From contig JBDKSB010000012.1 of NCBI GenBank assembly GCA_039683095.1, positions 993,846 through 1,057,845 of the forward strand: a stretch of DNA of 64,000 nt, read 5' to 3'. Of this stretch, positions 1-6,814 are shown piece by piece. A program made the translations under genes and the position numbers. Source of the DNA: Acidobacteriota bacterium (lineage in GTDB: Bacteria > Acidobacteriota > Aminicenantia > Aminicenantales > Saccharicenantaceae). The first letter of the stretch is position 1; every line of letters begins with the position of its first letter. The notes under the pieces were generated by a model. It had not been told where the DNA came from and did not search any database. It saw nothing but the letters and a program-made list of their open reading frames with translations.

Positions 1-384
1 AGCCGCCATGCCCAGGATGAACAGCGGGAAGCAGAGATAGTAGCCGCCCAGGCCGTATTCGGGGTAATGGTCCATATAGCGGATGGAGTAGATCGCGCTC
101 ATCACGGCCATGAAGGCGATGACGGCCAGGAACAGGCCCGAGAGGCCGTCGACGAGGAACGGGACCGACAGGGGCCCGAGGGCGAGCGTCCAGGCGGCCG
201 GCCCGGCCTGGCCGAAGATCGATTCGAAGCTGACCGTGAGCAGCAGGGCCGCCGCGGCCGCGACGAGGGCCAGGTTGACGACGCCGGCCAGGGTCCGCTT
301 GCGGGCCAGGAGAGGCGCCGCGAGGGCCGCCGCGGCCAGAAGGCCGAGGCCGATGAACAGTCGGACGAAGAGGTCAGCGGTCAT
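1..384 (-). CDS. HyfB/NuoL-like proton-conducting membrane subunit (N-terminal part, cut by window edge)
   Basis: The visible 128 residues begin with an ATG at 384 and run off the left edge. They contain three to four hydrophobic helices; the segments FLVDGLSGLFLAVIAFMAV and IRYMDHYPEYGLGGYY resemble the start of the large antiporter-like subunits of group 4 hydrogenases and complex I (HyfB, HycC, NuoL/M). Such subunits pump ions in the membrane arm. The start codon lies 11 bases inside the preceding maturation protease gene, so it is the fifth visible gene of the operon. The HyfB-type call is favoured by the hydrogenase context; NuoL/M or Mrp-type cannot be excluded from this fragment. Confidence 0.75.
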   Translation of the reverse strand, partial: MTADLFVRLFIGLGLLAAAALAAPLLARKRTLAGVVNLALVAAAAALLLTVSFESIFGQAGPAAWTLALGPLSVPFLVDGLSGLFLAVIAFMAVMSAIYSIRYMDHYPEYGLGGYYLCFPLFILGMAA

Positions 385-880
385 GGCGTTTCTCCAGGCG
401 GGTCGGGGCGCAGGCCCCGAGGATGAGGTCGCGAAGCGAAGCCGCGGCCCGCTCGGCCGCGGGCGTGAATCCGGTCCCGAACTCGAGGTCGGCCGGGACG
501 ATGCCGAGCAGGAAGACCCGCTTCCCGGCGGCCTCGAGGAACTTGGCGCTGAGCGAAAGGGCGAGCTTGTGCGTCGAGAAGCTCTCCGCCTCGGCGAACC
601 CGGCCAGGGGGCCGAAGACGACCGTGCCCGGGCCGCCGGCGGCGGCCACGGCGTCGACGAAGACGACGTTCCGGGCGGCGCCGCGGGCGATGGCCGGGAC
701 GAAGTTCTCGGGCACGTCCTGGGCGTCGACCAGGCTCAGCCCGGCGCCGTCTGCGGCCCCGCGGACGGCCCCGACGATCCAGGGCCCGACGCCGTCGTCG
801 CGGCGCAGCGGGTTGCCGACGCCGACGAGGCAGGTCGGCTCCCGGAGCACCTCGGCCAGGCGGGCCAGGCCGTCGCTCAT
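374..880 (-). CDS. [NiFe]-hydrogenase maturation endopeptidase (HycI/HyaD family)
   Basis: A 168-residue protein of normal length for the family that cleaves the C-terminal tail of the hydrogenase large subunit after nickel insertion. The N-terminus carries the signature GVGNPLRRDDGVG, with the Asp expected to sense nickel, and a later Asp-Ala-Val pair follows the next beta-strand (VVFVDAV). The start at 880 is chosen because its ATG overlaps the TGA of the upstream subunit gene as ATGA. The next gene starts 11 bases before this one stops. A dedicated protease implies that a nickel-bearing catalytic subunit lies outside the window to the left. Confidence 0.88.
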   Translation of the reverse strand: MSDGLARLAEVLREPTCLVGVGNPLRRDDGVGPWIVGAVRGAADGAGLSLVDAQDVPENFVPAIARGAARNVVFVDAVAAAGGPGTVVFGPLAGFAEAESFSTHKLALSLSAKFLEAAGKRVFLLGIVPADLEFGTGFTPAAERAAASLRDLILGACAPTRLEKRHDR

Positions 881-1719
881 ATCTGCTCTCCCAGGGTCTT
901 GATCTGCTTGTAGGTGTAGACCGGGCCGTCCGTGCAGACCAGGGTCCGGCCGATGGCGCAGTGCTGGCACTTGCCTATGCCGCACTTCATGTGCCGCTCG
1001 AGCGTCGACATGATGGCCTCGTCCTTGATGCCGGCGGCCAGGAGTTCCTTGATGACCGAGTTGAACATGAGCGGCGGGCCGCAGACGAAGGCGACCGTGT
1101 TCTCGACCGGGACCTTGGCCGGGGCGACCAGGGTGTGGACGAAGCCGACGGGGCCCGTCCAGCCGGGCTCGGGCCGGTCGATCGTGAAGTAGGTCTCGAA
1201 GCCCTCAGTGGCCTTCCACTTCTCGATCATGTCCCGGTACATCAGCTCCTGGGACGACTTGGAGCCGTAGATGAGGATGATCCGGCCGAAGTCCTGCCGG
1301 TGCTGGAGGACGTGGACGATGGACGAGCGGAGCGGGATGAGGCCGATTCCGCCGGCGACGTAGATGACGTTCTTGCCCTTGATGGACTCGAAGGGGAAGC
1401 CGTTGCCGAACGGCCCGCGCAGGCCGATCTTGTCCCCGGGGCGCAGCTCGTGGAGGGCCCGGGTGACCTTGCCGACCTGCCGGACCGAAAGGTGGGGCCG
1501 GTCGTCCTCGGGGCTGAAGGGCAGGGAGACGGCGAACTCGCCGGCCCCGTAGACCGTGCACATGACGAACTGGCCGGACCTCGCCCTGAAGGCCCGCGCG
1601 GCCTCGGGGTTCTCGAAGGAGAAGTAGAATGTCCGGACGTCCTCGATCTCGTCCCGGATCTCGTCGATGACGGCGGTTTCGGGGACGGTGACGATGGCCC
1701 CGGCGTTGGCTCCGCTCAT
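877..1719 (-). CDS. FAD/NAD(P)-binding 2Fe-2S oxidoreductase subunit (sulfhydrogenase gamma / HydG-like)
   Basis: A 280-residue ferredoxin-reductase-fold protein. An N-terminal beta-barrel FAD domain (RSGQFVMCTV, then LRGPFGNGFPF) is followed by an NAD(P)-binding domain with YVAGGIGLIPLRS and the C-terminal CGPPLMF motif. The tail has four cysteines, CGIGKCQHC then C, typical of the 2Fe-2S site in sulfhydrogenase gamma, AsrB and dihydroorotate dehydrogenase PyrK-type subunits. It should pass electrons between NAD(P)H and the Fe-S subunit encoded just upstream, with which it shares an ATGA overlap. Not to be confused with the radical SAM maturase HydG. Confidence 0.85.
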   Translation of the reverse strand: MSGANAGAIVTVPETAVIDEIRDEIEDVRTFYFSFENPEAARAFRARSGQFVMCTVYGAGEFAVSLPFSPEDDRPHLSVRQVGKVTRALHELRPGDKIGLRGPFGNGFPFESIKGKNVIYVAGGIGLIPLRSSIVHVLQHRQDFGRIILIYGSKSSQELMYRDMIEKWKATEGFETYFTIDRPEPGWTGPVGFVHTLVAPAKVPVENTVAFVCGPPLMFNSVIKELLAAGIKDEAIMSTLERHMKCGIGKCQHCAIGRTLVCTDGPVYTYKQIKTLGEQI

Positions 1720-2783
1720 TTCGCACCTGCCTTGGTGATCTCCCGCCGGATGTACGTGACGACGTTGGCGATGCCGATGTCGCCCGGGCAGACCCGGTTG
1801 CAGCGGCCGCAGCCGACGCATCCCGGCCTGAGGTATTTGCGGGACTGCGAGTAGGACAGCTTGCAGAAGAAGCGCTTGTTCCTCCGGTCCTCGACGGGGC
1901 GGCGGGGGTTGTGCTCGCCGGCCATGCGGGTGTAGCCCTCGTAGGAACAGGAGTCCCAGGACCGCATCCGGTCGGTCCGGCCCTCGCGGCTGTTGATGTC
2001 CTCGATGTTGAAGCACGAGCAGGTCGGGCAGACGAACGAGCAGGCCCCGCATTCGAAGCACTGGTCGCCGATGAACTCCCAGATGTCGTTGCTGATGAAG
2101 CCCGTGGTGATCCGGTTCATGACCCGCGAGATCCAGGCCTTGTTCTCCGTGGCCTCGGCGTCGAACCGGGCGATCGAGGCGTCGATGATCTTCGCCTTGC
2201 GGCCGGCCGCGCCGGGACCGGCCTCCTTCAGGCCGAGCCGGCGGGCCAGGGCCTGGCCCTTCTCGCTCCCGGCCTCGAAGAGGTAATCGTCGCCGTCGCC
2301 GGTCAGGGCGACGTCGTAGCCCTCCCGGGCCGCCGGCCCGCTGTCGGTGCAGACGCAGAAGCATTGGGGAAAGGGCCGGACGCAGTTGTTGACGACGATG
2401 AACATCTTCTTGCGATGGTCGCGGTAGAACTCGTCGACGTATTCCTGCCCGAGATAGAAGCGGTCCAGGCAGAGAAGGCCGTTGAGGTCGCAGGCCCGGA
2501 GGCCAACCAGGGCTTTGGGCCGGACCAGGTCGTCGCGTTCGAGGGAGACCGTCTTCGCCTCCCGGTCGTAGCGGTAGGACATGATCCTCTCGGCCTGGGG
2601 GAAGACCACGGACTTCGGGGGATTGTAGGGGATGGCGGCCTCGAGCCGGATCGCGGCCGGGTCCTCGACCCGGTCGAACATCGGCTCGCCGGACTCCTCG
2701 CGCAGAACGGGGCCGTGGAGGTCGTAGTCCTCGGCGAGAGCGGCGGCGAGGGCCCGGGCCTGGCTCTTGGGCATGATGTACAT
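1716..2783 (-). CDS. 4Fe-4S dicluster electron-transfer subunit (sulfhydrogenase beta / AsrA-like)
   Basis: A 355-residue soluble iron-sulfur protein. The C-terminal third has two ferredoxin-like cysteine sets, CFECGACSFVCPTC and CVGCGRCNRVCPGD, separated by about 80 residues; the central region has additional cysteines (CVRPFPQCFCVC). This is the pattern of HydB of archaeal sulfhydrogenase and AsrA of anaerobic sulfite reductase, which wire a flavin subunit to the catalytic partner. The ATG at 2783 is used; an in-frame GTG at 2789 overlaps the upstream TGA and is an alternative. The stop overlaps the start of the FAD subunit as ATGA. Confidence 0.85.
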   Translation of the reverse strand: MYIMPKSQARALAAALAEDYDLHGPVLREESGEPMFDRVEDPAAIRLEAAIPYNPPKSVVFPQAERIMSYRYDREAKTVSLERDDLVRPKALVGLRACDLNGLLCLDRFYLGQEYVDEFYRDHRKKMFIVVNNCVRPFPQCFCVCTDSGPAAREGYDVALTGDGDDYLFEAGSEKGQALARRLGLKEAGPGAAGRKAKIIDASIARFDAEATENKAWISRVMNRITTGFISNDIWEFIGDQCFECGACSFVCPTCSCFNIEDINSREGRTDRMRSWDSCSYEGYTRMAGEHNPRRPVEDRRNKRFFCKLSYSQSRKYLRPGCVGCGRCNRVCPGDIGIANVVTYIRREITKAGAK

Positions 2784-2785
2784 GG

Positions 2786-4744
2786 TCACACCTTTTCGAT
2801 CCGCACGGGGATCGCGGATTCCTGGTCCTCGTCGATCGCGGCGCCGGCGGCGTTGAGGAAGCCGGGCACCATGTCCTCGATGAAGTACGGGACGAAGGCC
2901 GTACCCGGCTTGACGTCGCCGGAGATCCGGACGGCCACCCGCATGGAGCCTCCTTCGGCTATGACGTTGACCGGGGCCCGGTCGCGAACGCCGAGGGCCT
3001 TGGCGTCGGAGGCCGCGAGCTCGACGAAGCCCCGCGGGTAGAGCAGGAGCAGGGCGTTGTATTCCCGCTTGGGGATCTGGGTCTTCTTCATGACGTTGTT
3101 GCGGTGCCAGAAGTAGTTCGCCTTGCCGGCCATGAGCAGGAAGGGGAAGTCCTTCGAGACCGCCGCGACGCCGAGGTCCGCCCCGGCGGGGACGAAGCGC
3201 AGGCGCCTCGGCGCGGCGGCCGCGTCGAAGCGGACCGTGCCGGCCGGGTGCCCGGCGTCGACCGGCCACTGGAGGCCGAAACCCTTCTCGAGCCCGGCGT
3301 AGGTGACCGCGCCGTAGGCGGGAACGGCCGCGGCGATCTCGCGCATCACGTCCTCGGCGGAAGCGCCGGGCCAGGATGCGCCGCGCCTCGCGGCGACGTC
3401 GGCGCAGATGCGCCAGGCCGGGCGGACGCCCGGCGGAGGCTCGATCTTCTTGCGGCTGAGCTGGATCCGCCGCTCGGTGTTCGTGTAGGTGCCGTCCGCC
3501 TCGGCGCAGGTCGCCGAGGGGATGACGACATGGGCGAACTCGACAAAGGGGTTGCCGTAGGCCCCGACGTAGACCAGGCACTCGAGCGCCTTGAGCTTGG
3601 CCGCGTGCCGGACGATCTCCTCATCGCGGTCGACAACCATCATGGCCTTGAGGGGCGTCGGGTCGGCCGCGAGGAGCTCGCGGGGGGTGCGGCCGGCGGC
3701 CGGGCCCTCGGCCCGCCGGCAGCCGGCCAGGAACCGGGGCGAGGCGCCGACGTCGTAGCTGCCGACGATGTTGCAGATCCCGGCTACGGGGTTGACGCCG
3801 CAGCCTTCCCGGCCGATCTTGCCGGCCGCGAGGAAGAGGTCGAAGAGCAGGGCGACGGAAGGCCGGTCGAGGCCGGCGATGCCAGAGGTGAAGAAGGCCA
3901 TGGCCGTCGGGGCCTGGGCCAGGCTGCGGGCCAGGTCCTCGATCGCGGCCGGCTCGAGGCCCGAGGCGGCCGCGAGGGCGGCCAGGTCCAGACCGGCCAG
4001 GTAGCGGGCGAAATCGTCGAACCCCTCGGCCCGGTCCCGGAGGAAGGAGGCGTCGTGCCAGCCGCGCTCGACCAGGACCTTGGCCAGGGCCGCCAGGCTG
4101 TGGCGCAGCGTCCCCGGCTTGAACCAGAGGTGCCGGCCGCTGAGCTTGGCGATCTGGGTCAGGCGGCCGCTCAGGGTGACGAGCTCGGCGCCGCGGCGGG
4201 CGGCCCGGTGGATCTCGCTCCCGACGATGGGATTCAGCTTGGCGATGTCGCCGCCGACGACAAGGATGAGCTTGGCCTTGCGGATCTCGGTCAGGGCGCC
4301 GAGCATGGCCGGGAACCCGGCGCCTTCGAGCAGGACGTCGGCGGCGTCGCCGTGGCCCTGGTCGGAGGCCAGGCCGATGTTCGGCGTGCGGAAGACCGTC
4401 CGGGCCAGCCTGGCCAGGCAGTAGTTGTCCTCGTTCGAGGAACGGGGCGAGGCCAGGAAAGCGATCTCGTCGCCGGACCAGCGGGACAGGCCGTCGGCCG
4501 CGGCGGCGATCGCTTCGTCGTAGGAGACGGGCTCGAGGCGGCCGTTCCGGCGGACCATGGGGGCGAGGATCCGGTCCCGGGTCGAGAGGAGCTCGTGGAT
4601 GTGCCAGCCGCGGACGCACAGGCGGCCCTGGCTGACGGGATGGTCCGGCGAGGCGAAGACCCCGCGGGCGACGCCGTTGTCGACCTTGAGCAGGTGGCCG
4701 CAGCCGGTGCCGCAGAAGTTGCAGATGCCTGTTCGAGTGCTCAT
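2786..4744 (-). CDS. FdhF-like molybdopterin oxidoreductase lacking the catalytic Cys/Sec
   Basis: A 652-residue member of the formate dehydrogenase/NuoG molybdopterin family, close to FdhF in length (about 715). The N-terminal 4Fe-4S motif is intact (C8-x2-C11-x3-C15-x27-C43, followed by VRG). Later blocks match the family, for example GCGVNPVAGICNIVGSYD and VVIPSATCAEADGTY. At the position of the molybdenum-ligating Sec140 of E. coli FdhF (VUHG) this protein reads QGHG, so a Gly130 sits where Cys or Sec is expected, while the adjacent His131 is kept. No in-frame TGA occurs there. Formate oxidation is therefore doubtful; a NuoG-like electron-conduit role is possible. A Shine-Dalgarno (GAGGAG) precedes the ATG; first gene of the operon. 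Confidence 0.82.
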   Translation of the reverse strand: MSTRTGICNFCGTGCGHLLKVDNGVARGVFASPDHPVSQGRLCVRGWHIHELLSTRDRILAPMVRRNGRLEPVSYDEAIAAAADGLSRWSGDEIAFLASPRSSNEDNYCLARLARTVFRTPNIGLASDQGHGDAADVLLEGAGFPAMLGALTEIRKAKLILVVGGDIAKLNPIVGSEIHRAARRGAELVTLSGRLTQIAKLSGRHLWFKPGTLRHSLAALAKVLVERGWHDASFLRDRAEGFDDFARYLAGLDLAALAAASGLEPAAIEDLARSLAQAPTAMAFFTSGIAGLDRPSVALLFDLFLAAGKIGREGCGVNPVAGICNIVGSYDVGASPRFLAGCRRAEGPAAGRTPRELLAADPTPLKAMMVVDRDEEIVRHAAKLKALECLVYVGAYGNPFVEFAHVVIPSATCAEADGTYTNTERRIQLSRKKIEPPPGVRPAWRICADVAARRGASWPGASAEDVMREIAAAVPAYGAVTYAGLEKGFGLQWPVDAGHPAGTVRFDAAAAPRRLRFVPAGADLGVAAVSKDFPFLLMAGKANYFWHRNNVMKKTQIPKREYNALLLLYPRGFVELAASDAKALGVRDRAPVNVIAEGGSMRVAVRISGDVKPGTAFVPYFIEDMVPGFLNAAGAAIDEDQESAIPVRIEKV

Positions 4745-4917
4745 GCCTCTTGCTCCTCAGACACGATGGCCCGGATCCTCCCGGCCGGCGGGCCCTGGCC
4801 GGACAGATGCCCCGGCGGACGAGGGATCGGCCTTGAGGCGATCGCCTGGCTAGACAGGAATGCTCAGCTCGTCAGCCGTGCAGGGAAATTTATATCCTAT
4901 GATAACAAATGCGGCGC

Positions 4918-5415
4918 CTATTGTAAAGTCCCGCGCAGTCTCATCTGTATAACATGAATGATATTGAAAAGATTGGAGATGCCGCCGACGAATCGTTCCT
5001 TGATCATGCCCTTCGGGATCTCGTCGATGACCGATCTCAGGGCGTCGAGCGCGTCCCGGAGAGCGGCCTGGTCGGCCAGGATCTCGTCCCGGCCGCCGGA
5101 CGCGAGGAGGGCGTCGATCGAAGGCCCGACCGCGGCGACGTCGTCGAGCATGGCCCGAAAGGACTCCCGGCGCGCCGGGTGGACGGACAGGACGGCCTTC
5201 TCGACCAGGACGACGCGGGCCAGGGCATAGCCGAGCAGGACCTCGGCGGCGTTCCGGTCCTGGGCCCGGTCGGGACAGCGCTCGAAATAGGCTTCCCCGA
5301 GCTCGATCATCTCGGCGCTGCCGAGCCGGAAATCACCGGCGAACGAGCGGACGGCGCGCCGGAAGGACTCGAGGTCCGGTTCGCGGCGGAAGATCTCGGC
5401 CAGGGAAAAGGTCAT
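4918..5415 (-). CDS. Hypothetical helical protein, 165 aa
   Basis: I do not recognise this protein. It is mostly charged alpha-helix, with no signal peptide, no membrane segment and no cysteine-rich motif; the C-terminus ends in an amphipathic stretch (ISNLFNIIHVIQMRL). It lies 40 bases downstream of a single-domain response regulator on the same strand and 173 bases upstream of the FdhF-like gene. A role as a partner of the receiver protein is a guess from position only. Codon usage is like its neighbours, which supports it being real. Confidence 0.6.
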   Translation of the reverse strand: MTFSLAEIFRREPDLESFRRAVRSFAGDFRLGSAEMIELGEAYFERCPDRAQDRNAAEVLLGYALARVVLVEKAVLSVHPARRESFRAMLDDVAAVGPSIDALLASGGRDEILADQAALRDALDALRSVIDEIPKGMIKERFVGGISNLFNIIHVIQMRLRGTLQ

Positions 5416-5455
5416 CGACGGTCCCGACGGCCCTCCGGCGGCGGAGGGATCGGCC

Positions 5456-5833
5456 TTACTTGGATTTCGCGTACCGCCCGAGGACGGCCAGCAGCAGGTC
5501 GAAGTTGACCGGCTTCTGGAAGACGCCGTTGAAACCGTACTCGGCCAGCCCGACGGTCGTGGCCGTGGCGTCGCCGATCGTGCTGAGGAGGAACACGGGC
5601 GTCCCGGGCCGCTCCTGCCTCATGATCTTGGTCACCTGGCCGCCGGAGTCGATGTCCTCCATCATCATGTCGCAGAGGACGACGTCCGGATGATCCTTGC
5701 GGAACGCGGCCAGGCCGTCCTTGCCGCTGAGCGCGCAGGAGGCCTCGAAGCCGTTGCCGTCGAGGATGGCCTTCACGGACTCGCAGATGGCCGGGTCGTC
5801 GTCGATGATGAGCACTTTCTTTTTATCGGTCAT
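5456..5833 (-). CDS. Single-domain response regulator (CheY-like receiver)
   Basis: A 125-residue stand-alone receiver domain with no output domain. Acidic pocket residues Asp11-Asp13, the phospho-acceptor Asp55 (VVLCDMMMED), the conserved Ser in FLLST and the Lys of FQKPV near the end are all present, so it should be phosphorylatable. No histidine kinase is encoded nearby, so its partner is elsewhere in the genome. The following gene on the strand is of unknown function and may be co-transcribed. It could act as a diffusible phospho-signal or phosphate sink. Confidence 0.9.
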   Translation of the reverse strand: MTDKKKVLIIDDDPAICESVKAILDGNGFEASCALSGKDGLAAFRKDHPDVVLCDMMMEDIDSGGQVTKIMRQERPGTPVFLLSTIGDATATTVGLAEYGFNGVFQKPVNFDLLLAVLGRYAKSK

Positions 5834-6280
5834 GGCGTCCTCCGGGGATCGGTGGAGGTCATCTTATAGCACAGAACCAGGAGGTTGTATAGAGGAAGAA
5901 AACGCGGCCGGACCCGGGTCCCCGGAGTCTGGATCGGTTTCCCGGGCCGGCCGCCAGCCCCCTCATCACCCTCGCCTTCCGCGTATCCGGGCCGACTCCA
6001 TGCCGCTTGCGCTTCGCGCCGCCGGGCATGGCCGTGGACGCCCTGAGTCCTTCACGCCTTCCCTTTGGCAAGATCCGTGCCAACTCCAGCGACAGACGGA
6101 GGCCCCCTGCCGGCGGGGCGAGGAGAGCCTGACCAGGGAGCAGGCCCGTCCGGGCGGCCCGCCGTGATTCCCGCCGGACGGTACCGAATCCCGCGGATAA
6201 GGACGCCCGGGGCCGGGATCCCGGGCCGGGCGGGCCGGGTCATCCGGAGCATTGACAACGCCCGGTTCAAGCCATAGATT
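5834..6280. other. Non-coding stretch between the receiver gene and the pseudogene
   Basis: About 450 bases without a credible gene. Short open frames occur on both strands but none has a start with a ribosome site or any family resemblance. A 12-base perfect palindrome (CCGGGATCCCGG) lies in the GC-rich part near 6212-6223. The last 30 bases are less GC-rich and lead into the degraded reading frame that follows. Confidence 0.5.
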
Positions 6281-6801
6281 GTGATAGGTCAGCGGGAAGG
6301 AATCGATATCCTTTATTATATCCTCTATCCCTTCGAGAGCCTCAGCGAGATCGACAAGGGCTTCGGCATCTGGCAGGAGATGGTGGGCAAGCTGGGCGCC
6401 GAGAAGTGGGAGGCCCTCAGCCTGAAGATGGGCGAAGCGACCGAGTACATCAAGCAAGGCACGGTCACGTTCAGCCCGGAGCTCTCCTATGCCCCCGAGA
6501 CGCCCGGGCTCAAGCCGGAGGAGATCAAGTTCGTGTCGAGCTGTACAAGGCCCGGAAGGCGCCGGCGGGATTCAGGAGCTGGATCGGCGGGATCGGGACG
6601 GAGATGCCGTTCTATTTCTATTCGGAAACGGCGAGATCGGACTCCGACCTGTTCCTCATGGACGAGAAGGTCATGAAGCTCATCGACCCTGAGGCCACGG
6701 CCGTCTGGCAGGCCATGCTCAAGCTCTTGCGGAAGTACAAATCGAAGATGGGCGCCTATCGCCCCGATCTCTCGTACGCGCCGGCCGAGAAGGCGAAATG
6801 A
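6281..6801 (+). pseudogene. Frameshifted hypothetical protein (two halves joined by a GT duplication)
   Basis: Two overlapping frames together make one sensible protein. The first (GTG at 6281) reads to PEEIKF; the second continues with VELYKARK and runs to the TGA at 6799-6801. They join exactly if one GT of the tandem GTGT at 6533-6536 is removed, giving about 172 residues. The text ELSYAPE in the first half recurs as DLSYAPA at the C-terminus. A TAG lies in frame just before 6281, so the 5' end, possibly with a signal peptide, may also be lost. I do not know the family. It is either a young pseudogene or an assembly error. Confidence 0.65.
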
Positions 6802-6814
6802 CGGGTGGCCGTCC

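Noticed and set aside
2786-4744. Selenocysteine insertion in the FdhF-like gene
   Set aside because: No in-frame TGA occurs; the position is a plain glycine codon.
4836-4847. 12-base palindrome AGGCGATCGCCT upstream of the FdhF-like gene
   Set aside because: Palindromes of this GC type arise often by chance here and it has no clear relation to a promoter.
3104-4957. Long plus-strand open frame (617 codons) over the molybdopterin gene
   Set aside because: It is antisense to a gene with clear family motifs; its protein is Gly/Asp/Ala-rich without domains, typical of GC-rich shadows.
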